Assembly: GCA_014360395.1 (NCBI GenBank)
Contig: JACIXM010000122.1
Coordinates: forward strand, 1 to 9,417
Source of the DNA: Actinotalea sp.
GTDB taxonomy: Bacteria > Actinomycetota > Actinomycetes > Actinomycetales > Cellulomonadaceae
Direction of reading: 5' to 3'
Length of the DNA stretch: 9,417 nucleotides
Under the pieces are notes generated by a model. The model did not search any database, was not told the origin of the DNA, and saw nothing but the letters and a program-made list of their open reading frames with translations. Every line of letters starts with the position of its first letter. Within the stretch, counting starts at the first letter, position 1. A program made the translations under genes and the position numbers. Positions 1 to 6,298 of this stretch are shown here, piece after piece.

Positions 1-1221
1 AGCGAGCGCGGCCGCCTCAAGCAGGTGCTGCTCAAGCTGGGCTGGCCGGTCGAGGACCTCGCCGGCTACGTCGACGGCGAGGCGCACCCCATCGACCTGG
101 TCACCGACGGCTGGGCGCTGCGGCCCTACCAGGAGCAGGCTGTCGACAACTTCTTCCACGGCGGCTCCGGCGTCGTGGTGCTGCCGTGCGGGGCGGGCAA
201 GACGCTCGTCGGCGCCGGCGCGATGGCGCGGTCGAGGACGACGACGCTCATCCTCGTCACCAACACCGTCTCGGCCCGGCAGTGGCGCGACGAGCTGCTG
301 CGCCGCACGAGCCTGACCGAGGACGAGATCGGCGAGTACTCCGGCGCCCGCAAGGAGGTCCGCCCCGTCACGATCGCGACGTACCAGGTGCTGACGACCA
401 GGCGGAAGGGCGTCTACCCCCACCTGGAGCTGCTCGACGCGCGCGACTGGGGCCTCATCCTCTACGACGAGGTGCACCTGCTGCCCGCGCCGATCTTCCG
501 GATGACGGCGGACCTGCAGGCGCGCCGCCGGCTCGGCCTGACCGCCACGCTCGTGCGCGAGGACGGCCGCGAGGACGAGGTGTTCTCCCTCATCGGCCCC
601 AAGCGGTTCGACGCGCCCTGGAAGGACATCGAGGCGCAGGGCTACATCGCCCCGGCCGAGTGCGTCGAGGTGCGCCTCACCCTCCCGGACCGCGACCGCC
701 TGCTCTACGCGACCGCGGAGCCGGAGGACAAGTACCGCCTGGCGGCGACCGCGGCGGGCAAGAACCATGTGGTCGAGCAGCTGGTCGCGCGCCACTCGGA
801 GGACCAGGTGCTCGTCATCGGCCAGTACCTCGACCAGCTCGAGCTGCTCGCGGACCACCTCGACGCCCCGCTGATCACCGGCGAGACGCCGGTGCGGGAA
901 CGGCAGCGGCTGTTCGACGCGTTCCGCGCCGGCGAGGTGCGCCGGCTCGTCGTGAGCAAGGTCGCGAACTTCTCCGTGGACCTGCCCGAGGCGGCCGTCG
1001 CCATCCAGGTCAGCGGGTCCTTCGGGTCCCGGCAGGAGGAGGCGCAGCGGCTGGGCCGGATCATGCGGCCCAAGGCCGACGGCCGGACGGCGCACTTCTA
1101 CGCCGTGGTCGCGCGGGACACGGTCGACCAGGAGTTCGCCGCGCACCGCCAGCGGTTCCTGGCCGAGCAGGGCTACGCGTACCGGATCGTCGACGCGGAG
1201 GACCTGGTCCCGGAGGCCTGA
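1..1221 (+). CDS. DNA repair helicase, XPB/ERCC3 type (5' end missing)
   Basis: This is a superfamily 2 DNA helicase of the bacterial XPB group, an ATP-driven 3'-5' translocase linked to nucleotide excision repair. The frame is open from base 1 (it begins S-E-R-G-R-L-K-Q), so the start lies outside the window; 406 residues are visible, and about 550 is usual for the family. In fragment numbering I see Walker A GAGKT at 64-68, the DEVH box at 156-159, GLTAT at 179-183, the XPB-specific RED motif at 186-188 and motif VI QRLGRIMRP at 349-357. An ERGRLKQVLLKLGWP block lies at the very start. All catalytic motifs needed for ATP hydrolysis are intact. The missing part would be the N-terminal domain typical of actinobacterial members. 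The gene ends 3 bp before the convergent DUF6671 gene. The family assignment is secure; the repair role is inferred from homologues. Confidence 0.95.
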   Translation, partial: SERGRLKQVLLKLGWPVEDLAGYVDGEAHPIDLVTDGWALRPYQEQAVDNFFHGGSGVVVLPCGAGKTLVGAGAMARSRTTTLILVTNTVSARQWRDELLRRTSLTEDEIGEYSGARKEVRPVTIATYQVLTTRRKGVYPHLELLDARDWGLILYDEVHLLPAPIFRMTADLQARRRLGLTATLVREDGREDEVFSLIGPKRFDAPWKDIEAQGYIAPAECVEVRLTLPDRDRLLYATAEPEDKYRLAATAAGKNHVVEQLVARHSEDQVLVIGQYLDQLELLADHLDAPLITGETPVRERQRLFDAFRAGEVRRLVVSKVANFSVDLPEAAVAIQVSGSFGSRQEEAQRLGRIMRPKADGRTAHFYAVVARDTVDQEFAAHRQRFLAEQGYAYRIVDAEDLVPEA

Positions 1222-1229
1222 GCCTCAGG
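1217..1229. repeat. Palindrome over the two convergent stop codons
   Basis: CCTGAG-c-CTCAGG forms a perfect 6-bp inverted repeat about base 1223 and contains the TGA stops of both the helicase (+) and the DUF6671 gene (-). The loop is a single base and there is no T-tract, so it is a poor terminator. It may be only a by-product of two TGA codons facing each other. No other sequence separates the two genes, so their transcripts probably overlap at the 3' ends. Confidence 0.5.
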
Positions 1230-2109
1230 GGTTGCAGACCGGGCACCAGCGCGGGTCGGCGACGTCAAAGGCGCGGGGCACCACGGCCGCGTGCGCGCAG
1301 CGCGCGCAGCCGTACCGGTCGGCACGGACCGACGACGTCGCCGTGCCGCACGCCCGGCAGGGCAGGCCGGTCTCCACGCCCACCCGGCCCCACCCGGGGG
1401 CGCCGCACGCCGCGCAGCAGGTCGCGAGGCGGCGCGCGAGGACGCCGCCCAGCTCGGCGAGCACGACCCTGCGCCCGGGGCACCGGTGCGCCCGCAGGTC
1501 CGGCTCGAGCACGGCGTGCCCGTCGGCGGAGTCGCGCGTCGCGGCGGCGATCGCGTCGCGGAGCCCGTCGGCGTCCGTGACGCCCTTCGCGACGGGGGCC
1601 CCGGGCCCGGCGCGCACGACGACGGCCTGGGCCGGCCAGCCGACCGACGTGAGGTACCGGTCGACGTCGGCGCCGTGCTCGCGCACCCGCAGGGAACCGC
1701 CCGGCAGGCCGAGCCTGCGGCGGACCTCCACCACCTCGATGCCCAGGTCCTCGTCGAGGAACAGGACGAGCTCCTCGTGGCCCGGGACACCGACCCCGGC
1801 GAGCGGACCGTAGCTCGCCTCCGTGGCCAGGCCCCGCGGCGAACCCGTGACCTGCATCGCGAGGCGCGCCTTGCCGCGCGCCGCCTCCCGCGGCGTCGTC
1901 GTCCGCGGCACCTCCCCGGTGAAGGCGCCGAACCGGTCCGTGTCCAGGTCCGGCGGGGTGAGCACCCGGGCGCCGAGGACCTGGGCGAACGGCGGGCCCA
2001 GCTGGTCCCCCTTGCCGTGCCGGCTGCCGAGCGCGACCGCCGTGCCGCGGTAGGGGTGCGCCACGCGACGGACCGGGGCGGTCGCGCCGGGCGACGGCAG
2101 GTCCAACAC
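1225..2109 (-). CDS. DUF6671 family protein with C-terminal zinc ribbon
   Basis: I recognise this as a DUF6671 protein; the biochemical function is unknown. With a GTG start at 2109 it has 294 residues. The N-terminal domain carries the family signatures: HPYRGTAVALGSRHGKG near 18-34, DTDRFGAFTGEVPR near 56-69, KARLAM near 80-85 and EASYGP near 97-102. The C-terminus has four CxxC pairs (C232/C235, C251/C254, C268/C271, C289/C292) ending CPVCNP, which should bind two zinc ions. Three starts are possible. ATG 2139 lies inside a palindrome, and its first dozen codons (AAT, AGA, GTT, CTT) are unlike the rest of the gene. GTG 2109 sits 7 nt after a TAGAGT -10 box, which fits a leaderless transcript, and is my choice. 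GTG 2064 lies at the usual beginning of the domain but has no Shine-Dalgarno. No signal peptide or membrane segment is seen, so it should be cytoplasmic. Confidence 0.85.
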   Translation of the reverse strand: MLDLPSPGATAPVRRVAHPYRGTAVALGSRHGKGDQLGPPFAQVLGARVLTPPDLDTDRFGAFTGEVPRTTTPREAARGKARLAMQVTGSPRGLATEASYGPLAGVGVPGHEELVLFLDEDLGIEVVEVRRRLGLPGGSLRVREHGADVDRYLTSVGWPAQAVVVRAGPGAPVAKGVTDADGLRDAIAAATRDSADGHAVLEPDLRAHRCPGRRVVLAELGGVLARRLATCCAACGAPGWGRVGVETGLPCRACGTATSSVRADRYGCARCAHAAVVPRAFDVADPRWCPVCNP

Positions 2110-2142
2110 ATGAAGAACTCTACCGGCATTGCTCTTCATGTG
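2107..2142. promoter_or_regulatory. 36-bp imperfect palindrome, probable operator of the DUF6671 gene
   Basis: CACATGAAGA (2107-2116) is repeated exactly inverted as TCTTCATGTG (2133-2142), with a 16-bp spacer centred on CCGG (2123-2126). The arms lie 26 bp apart, centre to centre. The block is clearly more AT-rich than its surroundings. The spacer holds TAGAGT on the minus strand (2122-2117), a good actinobacterial -10 box for the DUF6671 gene, so a dimeric repressor bound here would cover the promoter. I do not recognise the arm sequence as a known regulator box. It also overlaps the alternative ATG at 2139. Confidence 0.6.
2117..2122 (-). promoter_or_regulatory. -10 box for the DUF6671 gene
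   Basis: TAGAGT on the minus strand fits the TANNNT consensus. Seven bases separate it from the in-frame GTG at 2109-2107, which is right for a leaderless transcript starting at that GTG. A -35 element is weak: only TCGATC-like bases lie 19 bp upstream. If this is the promoter, the ATG at 2139 would not be in the message. Confidence 0.45.
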
Positions 2143-2365
2143 ATCGACGGCCCGACGACGTGCGGAGACCGCTGTGCGACAGGACCGACCCGGACCAGGG
2201 TCCCGCGGTCCCCGTCGGTGCCGGGCCCGGCGAGGGCATCGGTCAGGTGCCGTGCGCGGTGCACGGCGAGGGCGGGGGCCGGGACGAACGACGACGCCTC
2301 CGGGTTCCCGTCCCGCCGGCGGTGACGCGATCCGCGAACAGGGCGGTGATCAGGGACGTAACTCG
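2143..2365. other. Intergenic region between divergent genes, no gene seen
   Basis: About 220 bp lie between the palindrome and the promoter of the TPM gene. Frames that are open here have no ribosome site, no recognisable product and only continue shadows of neighbours. The one structure I can point to is a tight GC hairpin, GCCGTGC (2249-2255) and GCACGGC (2261-2267) with a 5-base loop. It could be a weak terminator or an RNA structure, or it could be chance in GC-rich DNA. No riboswitch motif was recognised. Confidence 0.4.
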
Positions 2366-2394
2366 TTGCACCCCGCCGCCGGGTGGTCAAGGAT
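2366..2394 (+). promoter_or_regulatory. Candidate promoter of the TPM-PspA unit
   Basis: TTGCAC (2366-2371), a 17-bp spacer and AAGGAT (2389-2394) resemble a vegetative promoter. Six bases later comes GTG 2401, so the transcript could start at or next to the start codon. The same AAGGA also sits at Shine-Dalgarno distance (7 bases) from GTG 2401, so it may instead, or also, act as a ribosome site. The two readings cannot be separated from sequence alone. Confidence 0.4.
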
Positions 2395-2400
2395 CGACCC

Positions 2401-4464
2401 GTGACCCGCGCCCGTCCCCGAGCCCTGTCCCTGCCCGCCCGGGCTGCGGCCGCCCTGGCGGGCGCCGCGCTGCTCACCGGCGCCGCCGCGCACGTGGCCG
2501 CCGCGGCCGAGCCGATGGATCTCGCCGAGCAGGTGGTCGACGACGTCGGGGTCCTGGGCGGGCAGGAGATCGACGTCCAGGAGGCCGTCGACCGGCTGGC
2601 CGCCGAGACCGGCACCACCCTGTACGTGGTCTACGTCGACAGCTTCGACGGGCTGACCCGCACCGAGTGGGGCAACCGCACCGCGGAGCTGTCCGGGCTC
2701 GGCAGCGTCGACGCCCTCATGGCCGTCGCCGTCGAGGACCGCGACTTCTTCTACGGCGCGCAGGACGGCACCGGGCTGCAGGCGGCCGTCACCGCCACCA
2801 ACGACGCCGTCATCGACCGCCTTCGGCAGGACGACTGGGCCGGCGCGGCGATCACGGCCGCGGAGGGCCTGCAGGCCGAGCTCACCGGCACGAGCACGGG
2901 GACGGACACCGACCCGGGTGGTGGCGGTGTCCCCGTGGCCGACGACGGCGGGATCGGCGGGTTCCTCACGGTGCTGCTGGTCGGCGGCGCGATCATCGCC
3001 GGCGTCCTGCTGCTCCGCTCCTTCCGCCGCAGCGGCGACCGCCCCGGCGGGCAGCAGCCGGGGGCCGGCGCACCGCGGGCGGCGAGCGGTCTGGAGGCCC
3101 TGCCCACCGACGAGCTGGACCGCCGGGCGGCCTCGGCGCTGGTCCGCGTCGACGACGCGATCCGCACATCCGACCAGGAGCTCGGCTTCGCGCAGGCCCA
3201 GTTCGGCCTCGAGGCGACCCGCGAGTTCGCGGAGGTCCTCGAGCGCGCCAAGAAGAAGGAGCTCGAGGCGTTCCAGCTGCGGCAGGTCCTCGACGACGAC
3301 GTCCCGGACACCGACCAGGTCCGGCGCGAGACGAGCCTGCAGATCCTGCGCCTGTGCAAGGACATCGCCGAGAGCCTGGACGCCCAGACGGAGAGGTTCG
3401 ACGAGCTGCGCGACCTGTACCAGCGCGCCCCGGAGCTCCTCGACGCCGACGAGGCCCGGGCGGCCGAGATCGAGGCGCGCATCCCGGCCGCGCGCCGCAC
3501 GCTCGAGCAGCTCGCGGCGACCTACCCCCGCGACGCCCTGGCGTCGGTGGCCGCGAACCCGGACCAGGCCCAGGCCCTGGTGGACCAGATCCGCCTCACG
3601 GTGGGTCAGGGGCGCGAGGCGCTCGCCGCCGGGGACCGCGCCGGTGCCGTGGACCTCGCCCGCGCGTCGGAGAACGCCGTCGGGCAGGCCGCGACCCTGC
3701 TGGAGGCCGTCGACCGGGCCGGCGCCGACCTCGCGGCCGCCTCGCAGCGGCTCGAGCGCGCGATCGCCTCGATCAGCTCCGACATCGACGACGCCCGCCG
3801 CCTCGCACCCCGCAGCACCGAGGTCACCCCCCGGGTCGAGACCGCACGGCTCGCGATCGAGCAGGCGCACGCGGCACGGACCGGCGGTGACCCGCTGGCG
3901 GCACTGCGCACCATCACGGAGGCCGAGGCGGAGCTGGACCGAGCCCTGGCCCCGCACCGGGAGGAGGAGGAGCGGCGTCGTCGGGCGCAGCAGCACCTCG
4001 GCGAGACGATCGGGCGCGTCGACTCCATGGTCCGCGCGACGGCGGACTTCATCACCACCCGCCGCGGCGCCGTCGGCCCGGAGGCGCGGACGCGGCTGGC
4101 CGAGGCCGCGCGGCTCCTGCAGCTCGCGCAGGACCAGGCACGCACCGACCCGGAGACGGCGCTGACGACCGTCCAGCGGGCCGAGCGGCTCGCCCAGGAG
4201 GCGCAGTCCCTCGCCCACGCCGACGTCGACGACTTCGACCGCCGGAACCGGCCGCCCACCCAGTACCACGGGGGGCCGAACATCGGCGGCATGATCCTCG
4301 GCGGCATCCTCATCGACTCGATCCTGCGGGGCGGCGGCGGAGGCCACCGCGGCGGGGGGTTCGGCGGCGGAGGCGGCTTCGGCGGAGGCTTCGGCGGGGG
4401 CGGCGGCGGGTTCGGCGGCGGCTTCGGCGGCGGCGGGTTCGGCGGGGGCGGCGGGAGCTTCTAG
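2401..4464 (+). CDS. TPM-domain membrane protein with coiled coil and Gly-rich tail
   Basis: The protein has 687 residues from GTG 2401. This start is preferred over GTG 2383 because AAGGA or a -10 box lies just upstream and the signal peptide then begins normally. Residues 1-37 form a secretion signal (Arg-rich start, Ala/Leu core, Ala-x-Ala region before E37). Residues 39-162 are a TPM (TLP18.3/Psb32/MOLO-1, PF04536) domain, with LYVVYVDSFDG near 74-84 and DRDFFYGAQDGTGLQ near 113-127. A Gly/Thr linker leads to one transmembrane helix (187-206) followed by RSFRR. Residues 230-615 are charged, Ala/Leu/Glu-rich helix with predicted coiled coil. Residues 644-687 are Gly/Phe repeats ending in GGGGGSF, a frequent ending for TPM proteins. 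The inferred topology is TPM domain outside and coiled coil in the cytoplasm. Its PspA neighbour suggests a role in membrane stress or maintenance. Phosphatase activity, implied by the Pfam name, is not shown by the sequence. Confidence 0.9.
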   Translation: MTRARPRALSLPARAAAALAGAALLTGAAAHVAAAAEPMDLAEQVVDDVGVLGGQEIDVQEAVDRLAAETGTTLYVVYVDSFDGLTRTEWGNRTAELSGLGSVDALMAVAVEDRDFFYGAQDGTGLQAAVTATNDAVIDRLRQDDWAGAAITAAEGLQAELTGTSTGTDTDPGGGGVPVADDGGIGGFLTVLLVGGAIIAGVLLLRSFRRSGDRPGGQQPGAGAPRAASGLEALPTDELDRRAASALVRVDDAIRTSDQELGFAQAQFGLEATREFAEVLERAKKKELEAFQLRQVLDDDVPDTDQVRRETSLQILRLCKDIAESLDAQTERFDELRDLYQRAPELLDADEARAAEIEARIPAARRTLEQLAATYPRDALASVAANPDQAQALVDQIRLTVGQGREALAAGDRAGAVDLARASENAVGQAATLLEAVDRAGADLAAASQRLERAIASISSDIDDARRLAPRSTEVTPRVETARLAIEQAHAARTGGDPLAALRTITEAEAELDRALAPHREEEERRRRAQQHLGETIGRVDSMVRATADFITTRRGAVGPEARTRLAEAARLLQLAQDQARTDPETALTTVQRAERLAQEAQSLAHADVDDFDRRNRPPTQYHGGPNIGGMILGGILIDSILRGGGGGHRGGGFGGGGGFGGGFGGGGGGFGGGFGGGGFGGGGGSF
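4325..4461 (+). repeat. Gly/Phe-coding low-complexity repeat at the TPM gene 3' end
   Basis: A run of GGC, GGG and GGA codons is broken by TTC about every three to six codons and encodes imperfect GGGF / GGGGGF units up to the stop codon. The DNA is very purine-rich on the + strand. It is protein low complexity rather than an independent DNA repeat family, but it is likely to vary in length between strains through slippage. Confidence 0.75.
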
Positions 4465-4567
4465 GCAGGCCGACCCGGTGGTCCCGCACCAGCGCACCGA
4501 CCGGCACGGCGACGAGCACATCGACGGGGGCGACGGGCCCGCGGACGAGCGAGAGCACGACCGACAC

Positions 4568-4574
4568 AGGAAGG
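4568..4574 (+). promoter_or_regulatory. Ribosome binding site of the PspA gene
   Basis: AGGAAGG lies 8 bases before ATG 4583 and decides the start. The open frame reaches back to GTG 4478, but that stretch would encode a His/Asp/Arg-rich leader unlike any PspA N-terminus. Confidence 0.75.
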
Positions 4575-4582
4575 CACGGCAC

Positions 4583-5368
4583 ATGACCGAGAAGCAGAGC
4601 ATCATCGGCCGGATCACCCAGCTGGCGCGGGCGAACATCAACGCCCTCATCGACCAGGCCGAGGACCCGGGCAAGATGCTGGACCAGCTCATCCGCGACT
4701 ACACGAACAACATCGTGGAGGCGGAGCGCGCCATCGCCCAGACGATCGGGAACCTGCGCCTGGCCGAGCAGGACCACAACGAGGACGTGGCCGCCGCGCG
4801 CGAGTGGGGCGACAAGGCCGTGGCCGCCTCGACCCGCGCCGACCAGTACCGCGCCCAGGGGGACGCCGCCAACGCCGACCGCTTCGACCAGCTCGCGAAG
4901 ATCGCGTTGCAGAAGCAGATCACCGCCGAGACCGAGGCGCGGCAGGCGGAGCCGCTCATCGCCACCCAGCGCGACACGGTGGAGAAGCTCAAGGTCGGCC
5001 TGGCCCAGATGAAGGACAAGCTCGGCCAGCTCAAGTCCCGCCGGGACACCCTCGTCGCGCGGCAGAAGGCCGCCCAGGCCCAGCAGACGGTCCAGGGCGC
5101 CATCTCCTCGATCAACGTGCTCGACCCGACCAGCGAGCTCGCGCGCTTCGAGGAGCGCGTCCGCCGCGAGGAGGCGATGGCGATGGGCCAGGCCGAGATC
5201 GCAGCGTCGTCGCTGGAGGCGCAGTTCGCCGAGCTGGAGTCCGCGGGCGCCCAGCTCGAGGTCGAGGCGCGGCTCGCGGCCCTCAAGGCCGGCAGCCGCC
5301 CGGCCCCGCAGATCGAGGCCTGGACCGTCACGCCCGAGATCGAGGCGGCGCCGGAGGAGCGCGGCTGA
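4583..5368 (+). CDS. PspA/IM30 family protein
   Basis: This is a 261-residue peripheral membrane protein of the PspA/IM30 (Vipp1) family. The family is related to ESCRT-III; members assemble on the inner face of the membrane and protect it under stress. The N-terminal amphipathic helix (about 6-24, IIGRITQLARANINALID) is followed by the family hallmark EDPGKMLDQLIRDY at 27-40. Almost all of 40-238 is long alpha-helical coiled coil, typical of the fold. After 238 comes a short Pro/Glu tail. Length and layout are normal for actinobacteria. The gene lies 118 bp after the TPM gene with no terminator between, so the two are probably cotranscribed, and a strong hairpin follows it. PspA partners in other bacteria (PspB/C, or the mycobacterial Rv2743c/ClgR type) are not seen; the TPM protein may be its membrane partner here. 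The family call is firm; the stress role is inferred. Confidence 0.92.
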   Translation: MTEKQSIIGRITQLARANINALIDQAEDPGKMLDQLIRDYTNNIVEAERAIAQTIGNLRLAEQDHNEDVAAAREWGDKAVAASTRADQYRAQGDAANADRFDQLAKIALQKQITAETEARQAEPLIATQRDTVEKLKVGLAQMKDKLGQLKSRRDTLVARQKAAQAQQTVQGAISSINVLDPTSELARFEERVRREEAMAMGQAEIAASSLEAQFAELESAGAQLEVEARLAALKAGSRPAPQIEAWTVTPEIEAAPEERG

Positions 5369-5380
5369 GCTCCGGGCCCC

Positions 5381-5424
5381 ACGACGGCGCCCCCTCCCGC
5401 CGCGGCGGGGCGGGGCGCCGTCGT
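5381..5424 (+). terminator. Long GC hairpin after the PspA gene
   Basis: ACGACGGCGCCCC (5381-5393) pairs perfectly with GGGGCGCCGTCGT (5412-5424). Inside it, CCCGCCGCGGCGGG (5396-5409) is a further perfect palindrome about the same centre. Only one mismatch and one G-U pair interrupt some 22 bp. No T-run follows, as is common for actinobacterial terminators. It starts 12 bases after the PspA stop and separates the TPM-PspA unit from the two-component genes. Confidence 0.75.
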
Positions 5425-5462
5425 CGTCGTCGAACCGTCCGTCGCACCGGAACGCCGTCCGC

Positions 5463-5499
5463 CGAAGCGTTCGTGGCACCTGAGCCGACAGACGCTTCG
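5463..5499. repeat. Inverted repeat upstream of the response regulator
   Basis: CGAAGCGT (5463-5470) and ACGCTTCG (5492-5499) are exact inverted copies 21 bp apart. A second short GGC/GCC pair (5475-5477, 5484-5486) sits inside, nearly on the same centre. It could be an operator for the downstream two-component genes or part of an RNA hairpin. Together with the repeats at 5521-5572 it is the only structure I see in the 148 bases between the hairpin and the response regulator gene. Confidence 0.4.
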
Positions 5500-5520
5500 C
5501 CCGGCGTCCGGCGCGGCGAC

Positions 5521-5572
5521 GCCTCCAGCGGGTTCCCAGGAAACGTCCAGACTCCGGGCGCAGACTGGAGGC
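5521..5572 (+). promoter_or_regulatory. Start region of the response regulator gene with SD-pairing repeat
   Basis: GGAGG (5567-5571) ends only one base before ATG 5573, too close for normal ribosome binding. CAGACT (5561-5566) lies six bases before the ATG and could be the -10 box of a leaderless transcript; no convincing -35 is seen. CAGACT also occurs at 5548-5553. GCCTCCAG (5521-5528) is an exact inverted copy of CTGGAGGC (5565-5572), so in a longer transcript this pairing would hide the GGAGG. Confidence 0.35.
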
Positions 5573-6295
5573 ATGGCCGAGCCCGAGGCACGCCTCGTCG
5601 TCGTCGACGACGAGCCGACCATCCGCGAGCTGCTGACCACCTCGCTGCGCTTCGCGGGCTTCGAGGTGTACGCGGCCGCCGACGGCGCCTCGGCCCTCAC
5701 CCTGGTCCGGGACGTCCAGCCGGACCTCGTCGTGCTCGACGTGATGCTGCCGGACATGGACGGGTTCACCGTGACCCGCCGGATGCGGGACCGCGACCAG
5801 CACGTGCCCGTCGTGTTCCTCACCGCGCGCGACGACACCAGCGACAAGGTGCAGGGCCTGACCGTCGGCGGGGACGACTACGTCACCAAGCCGTTCAGCC
5901 TCGAGGAGGTCGTCGCGCGGATCCGGGCGGTGCTGCGCCGCACGCGCGCCGCCGGGGAGGCCGCGGAGGAGAACGTCCTGCGGTACGCGGACCTGGAGAT
6001 GGACGAGGACGCCCACGAGGTGCGCCGGGGCGACCGCGTCGTGGACCTGTCCCCCACCGAGTTCGCGCTGCTGCGGTACCTCCTGCTCAACGCCGGCCGC
6101 GTCCTGTCCAAGTCGCAGATCCTCGACCACGTGTGGGAGTACGACTGGGGCGGGGACGGCGCGATCGTCGAGTCCTACATCTCCTACCTGCGCCGCAAGG
6201 TCGACCGCCGCCCGGACGGCACCGCCGAGGACGTCCCGCTCCTCCACACCAAGCGCGGCGTCGGGTACGTGCTGCGCCTGCCCCCCGGGGCCTGA
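5573..6295 (+). CDS. OmpR/PhoB-family response regulator, PhoP-like
   Basis: This is a 240-residue DNA-binding response regulator. The receiver domain (about 7-121) has the acidic pair D12/D13, the phospho-acceptor D56 (VVLDVMLP), T84 and K106 with the following Pro (VTKPFSLEEVVARIR). The winged-helix output domain (about 136-236) has LSPTEFALLRYLLLNAG, the recognition-helix stretch ILDHVWEYDWGGDGAIVESY near 183-202 and the hairpin RGVGYVLR near 228-235. The wording of these blocks closely resembles mycobacterial PhoP, so a PhoP-like regulator is the best guess; the target genes cannot be read from here. All residues needed for phosphorylation are present. The histidine kinase begins three bases after the stop, so the pair is cotranscribed and probably translationally coupled. 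Whether it controls the upstream TPM-PspA genes is open, because the strong terminator between them argues only against cotranscription. Confidence 0.93.
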   Translation: MAEPEARLVVVDDEPTIRELLTTSLRFAGFEVYAAADGASALTLVRDVQPDLVVLDVMLPDMDGFTVTRRMRDRDQHVPVVFLTARDDTSDKVQGLTVGGDDYVTKPFSLEEVVARIRAVLRRTRAAGEAAEENVLRYADLEMDEDAHEVRRGDRVVDLSPTEFALLRYLLLNAGRVLSKSQILDHVWEYDWGGDGAIVESYISYLRRKVDRRPDGTAEDVPLLHTKRGVGYVLRLPPGA

Positions 6296-6298
6296 GCG

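Noticed and set aside
2249..2267. GC hairpin in the intergenic region as a riboswitch
   Set aside because: Only a 7-bp stem with a 5-base loop and no further conserved elements. It is too simple to call.
1291..2325. + strand frame opposite the DUF6671 gene
   Set aside because: Arg/Ala/Pro-rich with no motif; the minus frame has DUF6671 signatures and four CxxC pairs.
2111..2325. Small + frame beginning M-K-N-S-T-G-I-A-L-H-V-I-D, similar to the minus-strand peptide M-K-S-N-A-G-R-V-L-H-V-L-D
   Set aside because: The likeness follows directly from the palindrome read on both strands. After it the frame turns to Arg/Pro shadow sequence and there is no ribosome site, so I do not call a gene.
2383..2400. 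GTG 2383 as start of the TPM gene
   Set aside because: It adds only six residues and would put the AAGGA/-10 sequence inside the coding region. GTG 2401 is better placed.
4325..4461. Gly-codon repeat as a CRISPR or satellite array
   Set aside because: Units are 9-18 bases, in frame, without spacers, and end exactly at the stop codon. It is protein low complexity.
4478..4582. N-terminal extension of PspA from GTG 4478
   Set aside because: The leader is His/Asp/Arg-rich and lacks a ribosome site, while ATG 4583 has AGGAAGG eight bases upstream and begins like other PspA proteins.
2350..4692. Very long minus-strand open frame (780 residues) opposite the TPM and PspA genes
   Set aside because: Long antisense frames are expected in such GC-rich DNA. 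Its residues are a Val/Arg/Gly/Asp-rich mixture with no domain, while the + frame has a signal peptide, TPM domain and membrane helix.
4310..6247. Long minus-strand frame opposite PspA and the response regulator
   Set aside because: It is antisense to well-recognised genes, with no ribosome site or domain; a GC artefact.
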